From the NCBI RefSeq assembly GCF_001428485.1, contig NZ_LMHS01000001.1, forward strand, positions 789,769 to 853,768: DNA of 64,000 bases. Reading direction: 5' to 3'. Within the stretch, counting starts at the first letter, position 1. Each line of letters begins with the position of its first letter. Shown here piece after piece: positions 28,128 to 36,330 of the stretch. The position numbers and the translations under genes were made by a program. The notes beneath the pieces are model-generated. The model worked only from the letters and a program-made list of their open reading frames with translations, made no database searches and was not told the origin of the DNA. This stretch comes from Microbacterium sp. Root180 (lineage in GTDB: Bacteria > Actinomycetota > Actinomycetes > Actinomycetales > Microbacteriaceae).

Positions 28128-29416
28128 CCCGCCGCCTTCTCGCGGCGATCGCCGCGTCCGCCGTCGCGCTGACCCTGCTCGGTGCCGCGCCCGCCTCTGC
28201 GGCCGTCCTGGGTGCGGTCCCGGCGGCGGCGGAGGACGACGCGGTCCGAGCGGCGGAGTACTGGCTCGAGCAGTACGGCATCGAGAAGGCCTGGCAGACC
28301 ACCCGTGGCAAGGGCGTCAGGATCGCCGTGATCGACACCGGCATCGGCAAGGGTCCGGCGGAGTTCGAGGGCGCGGTCGTCGGCGGGACGGATGTCTCGG
28401 GCGTCGGAACCCCGGACGGCCGCACACCCGTCGGCGCCGTCGACTCCAACCACGGCAGCTGGGTGGCCTCGCTCGCAGCAGGACGCGGAACCGGTCCGGA
28501 TGCCGGGATGATCGGCGTGGCGCCCGAGGCCGATCTCCTGTCCGTGTCAGTGGGCTTCGGATCGTCCGCCACCAAGAGCTTCACCGAGCAGATCGCCGAG
28601 GCCATCCACTGGTCGGTCGACAACGGCGCAGACGTCATCAACATGTCGCTCACCACGAACGTCCCCGACTGGGACGAGTCGTGGGACGAGGCGTTCCTGT
28701 ACGCCATGGACCACGACGTCGTCGTCATCGTCGCCGCCGGCAACCGGGGGAGCGGCACCACCCGCGTGGGCGCTCCGGCGACCATCCCCGGCGTGCTCAC
28801 CGTCGCGGGCGTGGACCCCGACGGGAAGGCGAGCGTCGAGGCATCGACGCAGGGGATCACTCTCGGCGTCTCGGCGCCGAGCGAGAACCTGGTCGGGGTC
28901 TCGGCGGACGGGCGGCTCGTGCTGTGGAACGGCACGAGCGGCGCCGCTCCGATCGTCGCCGGCGTCGCCGCGCTGGTCCGCGCGGCGCATCCCGGCCTCG
29001 ACGCCGAGAACGTCATCAACCGCATCATCCAGACGGCCCGCCCGGCCGCCGGAGCGACCGCGGTGCCCGATCCGCTGTACGGCTACGGACTGGTGGATGC
29101 CGCGGCCGCCGTGGCCGCGTCGGTGCCGACGGTCACGGAGAATCCCATGGGGAGCCTGGCCGAGTGGATCCGCGTCTACCGTCGTGCGCAGAGCGATCCG
29201 GCGCCCACCCGACCCGCCGAGACCGTGGAGGTTGCGCCACTGCCTCCGGCCGATGCCCTCGAGCGCGCGGCATCGCCTCTGCTCCCCTCCCGGGACACCG
29301 TCCTCTACGGCACGCTGCCGCTCTCGGTCGCCACGGTGGCGGCTATACTGGTGGCGCTCGGCGTCACCGCAGCTGTCCGACGCATCCGATTGGCGTCCCG
29401 CGCGCCGAGCCGCTGA
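28124..29416 (+). CDS. S8 family (mycosin-like) serine protease
   Basis: A secreted, membrane-anchored subtilase of 430 aa. The signal peptide is about 1-27, catalytic Asp71 lies in AVIDTG, His110 in NHGSW, Asn207 in AAGN (oxyanion hole) and Ser272 in GTSGAAP. A Pro-rich linker and TM helix (about 398-418) with a basic tail follow. This is MycP-like topology, but no ESX genes are nearby, so the role is uncertain. ATG 28124 overlaps the DUF501 stop. Confidence 0.88.
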   Translation: MTRRLLAAIAASAVALTLLGAAPASAAVLGAVPAAAEDDAVRAAEYWLEQYGIEKAWQTTRGKGVRIAVIDTGIGKGPAEFEGAVVGGTDVSGVGTPDGRTPVGAVDSNHGSWVASLAAGRGTGPDAGMIGVAPEADLLSVSVGFGSSATKSFTEQIAEAIHWSVDNGADVINMSLTTNVPDWDESWDEAFLYAMDHDVVVIVAAGNRGSGTTRVGAPATIPGVLTVAGVDPDGKASVEASTQGITLGVSAPSENLVGVSADGRLVLWNGTSGAAPIVAGVAALVRAAHPGLDAENVINRIIQTARPAAGATAVPDPLYGYGLVDAAAAVAASVPTVTENPMGSLAEWIRVYRRAQSDPAPTRPAETVEVAPLPPADALERAASPLLPSRDTVLYGTLPLSVATVAAILVALGVTAAVRRIRLASRAPSR

Positions 29417-29437
29417 CACAGGGGGAGCCTCCGAACC

Positions 29438-30898
29438 GTGACCAACACCGTGCCCAAGATCCTCATCGTCGGTGGCGGATACGCAGGCTTCTACACGGCC
29501 TGGAAGCTCGAGAAGCACCTGCGCAAGGGCGAGGCGGACGTCACCGTCGTCGACCCGCTGCCTTATATGACGTATCAGCCGTTCCTGCCTGAGGTCGCCG
29601 CGGGCTCCATCGAGGCCCGCCACTCGGTGGTGGCGCTGCGCCGCCACCTGAAGCGGACCCGCGTGGTCGCGGCCAAGGTCACCGGCATCAACCACGCGAA
29701 CAAGGTCGCCACCATCACCCCGATCGCGGGCGAGCCCTACGAGTTCGAGTACGACCAGATCGTGGTCACCGCCGGTGCGGTTTCGCGCACCTTCCCGATC
29801 CCCGGCATCGCCGACAACGCGATCGGGCTCAAGACGATCGAAGAGGCCGTCGCGATCCGCGACCGTCTGATGTCGAACTTCGACAAGGCGTCGACGCTTC
29901 CCCCCGGTCCGCAGCGGGACCGCCTCCTCACCGTGGTGGTGGTCGGTGGCGGTTTCGCCGGCATCGAGGTGTTCGCCGAGCTCCGCTCACTGGCGTCCTC
30001 GCTGGTCAAGAGCTACCCGGAGCTCACCTTCGACGACACGCACTTCCACCTCGTCGAGGCGATGGGCCGCATCATGCCCGAGGTGTCGCTGAAGACGAGC
30101 GAATGGGTGCTGAAGAACCTCGCCCACCGCGGTGCTGCGGTGCACCTCGACACGCAGGTGACCGGCGCCATCGACGGGAACATCGAGCTCTCGACGGGCG
30201 AGACCATCCCGAGCGACCTCATCATCTGGACCGCCGGCGTGATGGCCAACCCGACCGTCGTGCGCGGCGGGGACCTGCCCGTCGAGGAGCGCGGCCGCAT
30301 CCGGACGCGCACCGACCTGCGGGTGGGCTCGGCCGAAGAGGTCGTCGAGGGTGCCTGGGCCGCCGGTGACGTCTCGGCCGTGCCGGATCTGTCCGGCGGT
30401 GGTGTGGGCGGCTACTGCGTCCCCAACGCGCAGCACGCCGTTCGTCAGGCCAAGCTTCTTGCCAAGAACCTGGTCGCGGTGCTCCGCGGCGAGGTTCCCC
30501 GCGAGTACTTCCACAAGAACATGGGCGCGGTCGCGGGTCTGGGCCTGTGGGTCGGCGTCTTCCAGTCGGGCAAGCTCGCTCTCACGGGACCGATCGCCTG
30601 GCTCGCGCACCGCGGCTACCACGGCCTCGCCATGCCGTCGTGGGAGCGCAAGTGGCGCGTGCTGTGGGGCTGGTGGAACAACTTCTGGCTCGGCCGCGAC
30701 ATGGTCAACCTCGAGGCCGTGCAGAACCCGCGCTACGTCTTCGAGGAGTTCGCGGCCCGTCCGCGTCCGGCCCAGCCCGCGGTCACCCCGCCCGCCGAGC
30801 CCCGCGGCGCCGGCAAGGCGGCCGACAAGCCCGAGGCGATCGAGGCCGACAAGGCGAAGGCAGAGAAGAAGACCGCGAAGGCCGGCGCTGCGAGCTGA
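29438..30898 (+). CDS. ndh: type II NADH dehydrogenase
   Basis: A non-proton-pumping NADH:quinone oxidoreductase at the membrane inner face, 486 aa. The FAD-binding motif ILIVGGGYAGFYTAW (about 8-22) precedes the NADH-binding VVVVGGGFAGIEVFAEL (about 165-182) and GAWAAGDVSAVPD. The C-terminal amphipathic region GWWNNFWLGRDMV is for membrane attachment. A long Ala/Lys/Glu-rich tail (about 445-486) is an unusual extension. The GTG follows GGGGGAG. Confidence 0.95.
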   Translation: MTNTVPKILIVGGGYAGFYTAWKLEKHLRKGEADVTVVDPLPYMTYQPFLPEVAAGSIEARHSVVALRRHLKRTRVVAAKVTGINHANKVATITPIAGEPYEFEYDQIVVTAGAVSRTFPIPGIADNAIGLKTIEEAVAIRDRLMSNFDKASTLPPGPQRDRLLTVVVVGGGFAGIEVFAELRSLASSLVKSYPELTFDDTHFHLVEAMGRIMPEVSLKTSEWVLKNLAHRGAAVHLDTQVTGAIDGNIELSTGETIPSDLIIWTAGVMANPTVVRGGDLPVEERGRIRTRTDLRVGSAEEVVEGAWAAGDVSAVPDLSGGGVGGYCVPNAQHAVRQAKLLAKNLVAVLRGEVPREYFHKNMGAVAGLGLWVGVFQSGKLALTGPIAWLAHRGYHGLAMPSWERKWRVLWGWWNNFWLGRDMVNLEAVQNPRYVFEEFAARPRPAQPAVTPPAEPRGAGKAADKPEAIEADKAKAEKKTAKAGAAS

Positions 30899-30902
30899 CC
30901 GG

Positions 30903-30908
30903 TAGCGT
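30903..30908 (+). promoter_or_regulatory. putative -10 box of tRNA-Leu
   Basis: TAGCGT, 21 nt before the tRNA 5' end. Confidence 0.35.
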
Positions 30909-30929
30909 GGAGGCGTCCGCTCGCGCGGC

Positions 30930-31003
30930 GCCCCCGTAGCCCAATCGGCAGAGGCAGGCGACTTAAAATCGCTTCAGTCTGGGTTCGAGCCCCAGCGGGG
31001 GTA
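30930..31003 (+). tRNA. tRNA-Leu(UAA)
   Basis: A 74-nt cloverleaf. The acceptor stem is GCCCCCG/CGGGGGT, the D arm GCC...GGC, and the anticodon stem GGCGA/TCGCT with loop CTTAAAA (anticodon TAA). The T arm is CTGGG-TTCGAGC-CCCAG, and discriminator A73 is as required for leucine. The variable loop is only about 5 nt (TCAGT), whereas bacterial tRNA-Leu normally has a long class II arm. No CCA is encoded. It reads UUA, a codon almost absent here (one in nhaA). Confidence 0.85.
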
Positions 31004-31078
31004 CGTGCTCACGTTTCTCGCGCCCGGCTCGCCCGGCCGTCCTTCCACAGCCGGTCGGATGCCGACCGCCGCGGGGCT

Positions 31079-31084
31079 TAGGCT
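31079..31084 (+). promoter_or_regulatory. -10 box for mini-ORF and racemase-fold operon (leaderless)
   Basis: TAGGCT, 7-nt spacer GGGGCCC, then ATG 31092 of a 9-codon frame. Confidence 0.55.
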
Positions 31085-31091
31085 GGGGCCC

Positions 31092-31121
31092 ATGCGCGCG
31101 CACCCGAAGCGGGCCGTATGA
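31092..31121 (+). CDS. nine-codon leaderless upstream ORF
   Basis: Encodes MRAHPKRAV. Its ATG sits exactly 7 nt after TAGGCT, as in the leaderless genes. Its TGA overlaps the next start as ATGA. Ribosomes loading on the leaderless mini-ORF would be delivered to the real gene, which lacks a good SD. The sequence is not an obvious amino-acid-run attenuator. Confidence 0.45.
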   Translation: MRAHPKRAV

Positions 31122-32347
31122 GCCTCGACCTGCTGTCCTCGAACACGGCGACGGAGCCCTGGAAGGATCCAGCGTCCTTCTGGGGTGCCCTGACCCAGGC
31201 GGTGTCCGGCATCTCCGGACCCGTCGCCACCCTCAGCCTTCCCGCTCTGCGCTACAACGCGCTCGACATGGTGGTGCGCGCCGGAGGCGTGCCCATCCGG
31301 GTGGCGAGCAAGTCCGTCCGCGTGCGCGCGGCGATCGACGCGACGCTCGCGATGGCGGGCTATCACGGCATCCTGGCGTTCACGCTTCCCGAGGCGCTGT
31401 GGCTCGCAGAGACCCACGACGACGTCGTCCTGGGCTATCCGACGGCCGACCGCGGTGCGATCGCCGCGCTCGTCGCCGACGAGCGCGCCGCCACGCGGGT
31501 GACCCTCATGGTCGACGATCTCGCGCAGCTCGACCTCATCGACGCGGTCGCGGCGCCGGGCACCCGCCCCGAGATCCGGCTCGCCATCGACGCCGACGCC
31601 TCCTGGCGCGCACCGGCCCTGGGCCACATCGGCGTCTTCCGCTCGCCCGTGCACGAGCCGGGCGAGGTGTCGGCCCTGGGCCGGGCCATCGCGGCCCGTC
31701 CGGGCTTCCGGCTCGTCGGACTCATGATGTACGAGGCCCAGATCGCCGGGCAGGGTGATGCGACCGGCTCCGGCGACGCGATGATCCGTTGGATGCAGCG
31801 GCGCTCGTCCGCCGAGCTGCTCGAGCGACGCGGCGAGATCGTCGCGGCGCTGCGCGACATCGCCCCGCTCGAGTTCGTCAACGGCGGGGGAACCGGCTCG
31901 CTCGAGTACACGGCATCCGATCAATCGGTCACCGAGCTGACCGCGGGCAGCGGACTGCTCGCCGGGCACCTGTTCGACGGCTACCGATCCTTCGATCTCG
32001 CACCGGCCGCCGCTTTCGCGCTGGAGGTGGTGCGCAAGCCGCAGGACGACATCGCCACGGTCCTCGGAGGAGGATGGATCGCCTCGGGGCCCCCGGTTGC
32101 GTCGCGCCAGCCGCTGCCGGTGTGGCCGGCAGGACTCCAGACCATGCCGCGCGAGGGTGCCGGAGAGGTCCAGACACCGCTCAAGGGAGCCGCGGCGCGC
32201 GACCTCGCGGTCGGCGACCGCGTGTGGTTCCGGCATTCCAAGAGCGGCGAGCTCGCGGAGCGCGTCGACCGCTACCACGTCGTGGACGGCGCGGACATCG
32301 TCGACGAGGTCCCCACGTACCGCGGCGAGGGAAAGGCATTCCTGTGA
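31118..32347 (+). CDS. amino acid deaminase/aldolase, alanine racemase N-terminal fold
   Basis: A PLP-dependent fold-type III enzyme of 409 aa. PLP Lys65 is in RVASKSVRVR. The barrel domain runs to about 260 and a D-serine-dehydratase-like C-terminal region to the end. Relatives act on D-amino acids or beta-hydroxy amino acids; the exact reaction is not inferable. The start overlaps the mini-ORF stop (ATGA). The lactone oxidase gene follows with a GTGA overlap, a pairing that suggests a shared operon. Confidence 0.82.
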   Translation: MSLDLLSSNTATEPWKDPASFWGALTQAVSGISGPVATLSLPALRYNALDMVVRAGGVPIRVASKSVRVRAAIDATLAMAGYHGILAFTLPEALWLAETHDDVVLGYPTADRGAIAALVADERAATRVTLMVDDLAQLDLIDAVAAPGTRPEIRLAIDADASWRAPALGHIGVFRSPVHEPGEVSALGRAIAARPGFRLVGLMMYEAQIAGQGDATGSGDAMIRWMQRRSSAELLERRGEIVAALRDIAPLEFVNGGGTGSLEYTASDQSVTELTAGSGLLAGHLFDGYRSFDLAPAAAFALEVVRKPQDDIATVLGGGWIASGPPVASRQPLPVWPAGLQTMPREGAGEVQTPLKGAAARDLAVGDRVWFRHSKSGELAERVDRYHVVDGADIVDEVPTYRGEGKAFL

Positions 32348-33657
32348 CACGACCGGGCGGCACGTGGCAGAACTGGGGACGCTCCGAGTCCGTGCGACCG
32401 CGGCGGGTGGAGTTCCCGCGCTCGACGGAGGCAGTCCGACGTGCGGTGTCGGCGGCATCCGCCCAGGGAATCCCGGTCAAGGCGGTCGGCGCGGGGCACA
32501 GCTTCACCGGCATCGCCGTTGCGCCCGGCGCACTGCTCGACCTCACGGACCTCAGCGGCCTCGTCGACGTCGACGTCGAACGATCGCGTGTCACGCTGCG
32601 CGCGGGAACGCGTCTGCACGAGATCCCGGCGCTTCTGGCACCGTACGGGCTCGCGATGGAGAACCTCGGCGACATCGACCGCCAGTCGATCTCCGGCGCC
32701 ATCTCGACGGGAACGCACGGCACGGGCGCCCGCTTCGGCGGCATCGCGACCCAGGTCCTCGGCGCGACGCTGGTGACGGCATCCGGCGACCTCCTCGTCG
32801 TGAACGAGGACGAGAACGCCGAGCTCATCCCCGCTGTCGCCCTCGGCCTCGGCGCGCTGGGGATCCTCGTCGAGGTGACAATCCAGTGCGTGCCCGCGTT
32901 CGTCCTCCACGCTGTGGAGCAGTCCGAAGACCTGATCGCGGTGCTCGACGGCCTCGACGACCGCGTCGCCGCGGCCGACCACTTCGAGTTCTACTGGTTC
33001 CCGCACACCGACCGGGCGATGACCAAGACGAATACCCGCCTTCCGGAGAGCGCGCCGCGGCATCCGCTCCCGACACTGGGCAAGTGGGTCGACGACACCC
33101 TCGTCGGCAACGGGCTGCACCAGGTGGCGTGCACCGTCGCCAAGACCATCCCCGCGACGATCCCCGGCATCAACCGGCTCTCGGTGAAGATGTGGGGCAA
33201 TCGGGAGTTCACGGATGCCTCGCACCGTGTCTTCGCGACGGAACGGTCGGTGCGCTTCCGAGAGATGGAGTACGCGCTTCCGGTCGAGAACGTGCGTCCT
33301 GCCTTCGAGGCGATGCGCGCGCTCGTGGACGAGCGCGGCTGGCGGATCTCGTTCCCCGTCGAGGTGCGCTTCGCCGCGGGCGACGATCGCTGGCTCTCGA
33401 CGGCCCACGGTCGCGAATCGGCCTACATCGCCGTGCACCGGTACTGGCGCGAGGACCCGACCGAGTACTTCGAAGCCGTCGAGCAGATCATGCTCGGGTT
33501 CGACGGCCGTCCGCACTGGGGAAAGATGCACACGCTGGATGCCGCGATCCTGCGAGAGCGCTACCCCCGGTTCGACGACTTCACGGCCCTCCGCGAGAGG
33601 CTCGATCCCGGCCGCCTGTTCGCCAATCCCTATCTCGATCGCGTGCTCGGTGGGTAA
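32344..33657 (+). CDS. D-arabinono-1,4-lactone/L-gulonolactone oxidase-family FAD protein
   Basis: Aldonolactone oxidoreductase-type flavoprotein, 437 aa. The FAD domain has GAGHSFTG with His52 as potential covalent FAD link, and SISGAISTGTHGTG. The C-terminal ALO domain contains the conserved HWGKMH motif. It probably oxidises a sugar lactone or alditol with oxygen or another acceptor. The GTG overlaps the preceding stop, and both genes share one promoter. Confidence 0.88.
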   Translation: MTRPGGTWQNWGRSESVRPRRVEFPRSTEAVRRAVSAASAQGIPVKAVGAGHSFTGIAVAPGALLDLTDLSGLVDVDVERSRVTLRAGTRLHEIPALLAPYGLAMENLGDIDRQSISGAISTGTHGTGARFGGIATQVLGATLVTASGDLLVVNEDENAELIPAVALGLGALGILVEVTIQCVPAFVLHAVEQSEDLIAVLDGLDDRVAAADHFEFYWFPHTDRAMTKTNTRLPESAPRHPLPTLGKWVDDTLVGNGLHQVACTVAKTIPATIPGINRLSVKMWGNREFTDASHRVFATERSVRFREMEYALPVENVRPAFEAMRALVDERGWRISFPVEVRFAAGDDRWLSTAHGRESAYIAVHRYWREDPTEYFEAVEQIMLGFDGRPHWGKMHTLDAAILRERYPRFDDFTALRERLDPGRLFANPYLDRVLGG

Positions 33658-33705
33658 CGGCTGAGAGTCGGAGACACCGGCGCATGCGCCGACCACGGCC
33701 GTGGC

Positions 33706-33711
33706 TAGGAT
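33706..33711 (+). promoter_or_regulatory. -10 box of lemA
   Basis: TAGGAT, with a 22-nt leader carrying CGGAG before ATG 33740. Confidence 0.45.
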
Positions 33712-33739
33712 GAGGGAAACCTCGAACGGAGTCACGGTT

Positions 33740-34309
33740 ATGTGGGAAGTGCTGATCCCGGTGGTGATCGTGGTGGCGTTGATCGTCATCGCGGGCATCT
33801 ACCTGTGGGCGACTTACAACTCGCTCGTTCAGCTCAACGTCCGCGTCGACGAGGCCTGGAGCGACATCACGGTCCAGCTCAAACGCCGCGCCGACCTGCT
33901 GCCGAACCTCATCGAGGCGGTGAAGGGGTACGCCGCGCACGAGAAAGCGGTCTTCGAGAACGTGACGAGGGCGCGAGCGGAGACGCTCAACTCCGCAGGT
34001 CCCGCCGCCGCGGGAGTCGCCGAGGGCCACATGCAGCAGGCGCTGCGCTCCCTGTTCGCGGTCGCCGAGGCCTACCCGCAGCTGCAGGCGAGTCAGAACT
34101 TCCTGCAGCTCCAGCAGTCCATCGTCGACACCGAGGACAAGATCCAGGCTTCCCGCCGGTTCTACAACGGCGGCGTACGCGAGCTCAACACGAAGATCAA
34201 GGTCTTCCCGAACAACCTCTTCGCCCGCAACCTCGGGTTCCATGAGCGCGAGTTCTTCGAGGTCATCGACGGAGCCGCGATCTCCGAGCCGCCGAGGGTG
34301 CAGTTCTGA
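33740..34309 (+). CDS. lemA: LemA family protein
   Basis: Membrane protein of 189 aa with a single N-terminal helix (about 3-26) and a long helical bundle. It contains LemA-typical YNSLVQLNVRVDEAWSDI, KRRADLLPNLIEAVKGYA and FYNGGVRELNTKI. The molecular function is unknown. ATG 33740 begins at the helix and has CGGAG at 8 nt. The usual partner genes (TPM or M48) are absent; an HTH_42 gene follows with overlap if the CTG start is right. Confidence 0.93.
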   Translation: MWEVLIPVVIVVALIVIAGIYLWATYNSLVQLNVRVDEAWSDITVQLKRRADLLPNLIEAVKGYAAHEKAVFENVTRARAETLNSAGPAAAGVAEGHMQQALRSLFAVAEAYPQLQASQNFLQLQQSIVDTEDKIQASRRFYNGGVRELNTKIKVFPNNLFARNLGFHEREFFEVIDGAAISEPPRVQF

Positions 34310-34347
34310 CGCTCGAGCTGACGAGGGAGCAGGCGCGTCGCATCGCG

Positions 34348-35403
34348 GTGCGCGCTCAGCTTCTCAGCGCCGACCGGCCCGCGGGCATCGTCGAGACCGT
34401 CGACGCCCTGACGGTCGTCAACATCGAGCCGACTGCGGCGATCGCGCCCAGCGCCGACCTCATCCTCTGGTCGCGGCTCGGATGGCCGTACCAGCCTGCC
34501 GATCTCGCCCGGCTCGTCGAGGAGGACCGCGCGATCTTCGAGTGGGGCGGCTTCTATCGCACGATGGCCGATCTGCCGCTCCTGCGTCCCGAGATGGCCG
34601 TGCGTCCGCAGTCCCGCGAAGCGCGCGAATGGCTGACGGCGAACGCCGTGTTCCGTCAGGAGGTGCTCGACCGGCTTCGCGCGGACGGTCCGCTGCGGCC
34701 GCCCGACATCCCCGACACCGCGCAGGTCTCCTGGCGATCGTCCGGCTGGACGAATAACCGCAACACGCTGCAGATGCTCGAGATGCTGGTGCTGCACGGC
34801 GACGTGGCGATCGCCGCGCGCGACGCCGGCGGGCGTCTGTTCGATCTCGCCGAACGCGTGTATCCGAGCGACGCACCCGCCCTCGCTCCTGAGGATGCCG
34901 CGAGGGAACGCGCGGAGCGCCGCCTGACGTCGCTGGGCATCGCCCGCGCCAAGAGCATCGCCCAGCCGGTCGAGCCCGTCGACGTCGCCAGCGTGGGGGA
35001 GGAGGCGGCCGTGCAGGGCGTCTCCGGTACGTGGCGGGTCGACCGGGCGGCACTGGCCGACCTCGATCGCTTCGCACCCCGGACCGCGCTCCTGTCGCCC
35101 TTCGACCGCCTCGTGTTCGACCGACGCCGCCTGGAGGACCTGTTCGAGTACGAGTATCTGCTCGAGATGTACAAGCCCGCCTCGAAGCGACGATGGGGCT
35201 ATTTCGCACTGCCGATCCTGCACGGCGACCGATTCGTCGGCAAGCTCGACGCGAAGGCCGACCGCAAGAGCGGCGTGCTCGTGGTGAATGCGATCCACGA
35301 GGACACACCCTTCGACCTCTCGACCAGCGAGGCCGTGCACCACGAGATCCGTGACCTGGCGCGCTGGCTGGGGCTCGAGGTCCGCGGTCTGCCCGAGGCG
35401 TGA
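34348..35403 (+). CDS. HTH_42 (YcaQ/AlkZ-like) winged-helix protein, divergent
   Basis: DNA-glycosylase-like winged-helix family, at least 351 aa. C-terminal landmarks match the family: LLSPFDRLVFDRRRLEDLFEYEY and KRRWGYFALPILHGDRFVGKLDAKADR. The catalytic Q-x-Q/D motif of AlkZ/YcaQ appears replaced by NIE (VVNIEPT). GTG 34348 is the first canonical start, but the family's N-terminal helix (TREQARRIAVRAQ) begins upstream in frame. The true start may be CTG 34306, overlapping the lemA stop as CTGA. Confidence 0.8.
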   Translation: MRAQLLSADRPAGIVETVDALTVVNIEPTAAIAPSADLILWSRLGWPYQPADLARLVEEDRAIFEWGGFYRTMADLPLLRPEMAVRPQSREAREWLTANAVFRQEVLDRLRADGPLRPPDIPDTAQVSWRSSGWTNNRNTLQMLEMLVLHGDVAIAARDAGGRLFDLAERVYPSDAPALAPEDAARERAERRLTSLGIARAKSIAQPVEPVDVASVGEEAAVQGVSGTWRVDRAALADLDRFAPRTALLSPFDRLVFDRRRLEDLFEYEYLLEMYKPASKRRWGYFALPILHGDRFVGKLDAKADRKSGVLVVNAIHEDTPFDLSTSEAVHHEIRDLARWLGLEVRGLPEA

Positions 35404-36330
35404 TCAGCGCACCGACAGCACCATCTCATCGCCGACGAAAGCGACCGTTCCCCGCACGGCCCAGTCGTCTGCACGATACGTGAACGACCGGGTCCCCCCG
35501 GCGCGCGACGCGCCCGTGGCCGTCGCCACGATCGTTCCGCCGGTCGCGTCGAACCCGCTGCCGTCGGCCGACAGCTCGAGGATGGGTCGTTCGTCGATGC
35601 GGAACGCGATGCCGCTGAGCGAGGTGAGATCGGCGGCCCACGGCACACGGAGCCCGCAGTGGTCGGGTACGTCGGCCGCCGGTGCCGCGCAGGCGTCGAG
35701 GTAGGCGTCGAGCTGCTTCTGGGCGATCGCGGTGGCCTCGGCGGTGAGCGCCGTGTCGATCGTGACAGTCTCGGCATCTCCCTCACCGGAGACCGCGACG
35801 GTCGTGCTGCCGGAGAGGATGCCGCGGGGGGCTGCCTCGACGACATAGGCGGCCGGCAGCATCGCGACGTCGGTGCCTGTCGGGACCAGAGCCTCGCCGA
35901 TCCAGACGGAATCGCCGCCGCCCGGCGCGCCGCCGAAGGTGGTGTCGACGCGCACTGTGGCGAGGGACTGCGGAGTCAGAAGCCAACGTCCGTCGTGCGA
36001 CCTCAGGGCGAAGGCCAGGTCGTACTGTTCGCCGCCGAGGAGAGCCTCGGCCAGGACCGTCGCCTGGCCGTCCGCCCCTGCCTCGAGCTGAACGACCCGC
36101 GCGTCGGCGATATGAGACTCGGCGCCCTTGAAGGCGGCCGCGACCGTGTCGTCGAGAGGGGAGGCCGACATGCTCTCGATCACCGCGTAGTCGCCGGCTT
36201 CGAGGGCGCGGAGGTAATCGTCCGCCGCCGCCTCCGCCGAGGGAGGCCGTGAGAGGAACCACCAGATGCCGACGGCGGTGGCTGCGACCGCGACCACGCC
36301 GACGATGCCGATGACCGCTCCGCGCTTCAC
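35404..36330 (-). CDS. hypothetical membrane-anchored protein
   Basis: A 308-aa protein with an N-terminal signal-anchor helix (about 4-25), then an extracytoplasmic region. It begins with a DUF4878-like segment (AAADDYLRALEAGDYAVIESM) and is followed by beta-rich sequence with two Cys (DACAAP, DHCGLRVP) that could pair. No known enzymatic motif. GTG 36330 overlaps the upstream gene's TGA. The stop abuts the convergent gene's stop within the palindrome TGATCA. Confidence 0.75.
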   Translation of the reverse strand: MKRGAVIGIVGVVAVAATAVGIWWFLSRPPSAEAAADDYLRALEAGDYAVIESMSASPLDDTVAAAFKGAESHIADARVVQLEAGADGQATVLAEALLGGEQYDLAFALRSHDGRWLLTPQSLATVRVDTTFGGAPGGGDSVWIGEALVPTGTDVAMLPAAYVVEAAPRGILSGSTTVAVSGEGDAETVTIDTALTAEATAIAQKQLDAYLDACAAPAADVPDHCGLRVPWAADLTSLSGIAFRIDERPILELSADGSGFDATGGTIVATATGASRAGGTRSFTYRADDWAVRGTVAFVGDEMVLSVR

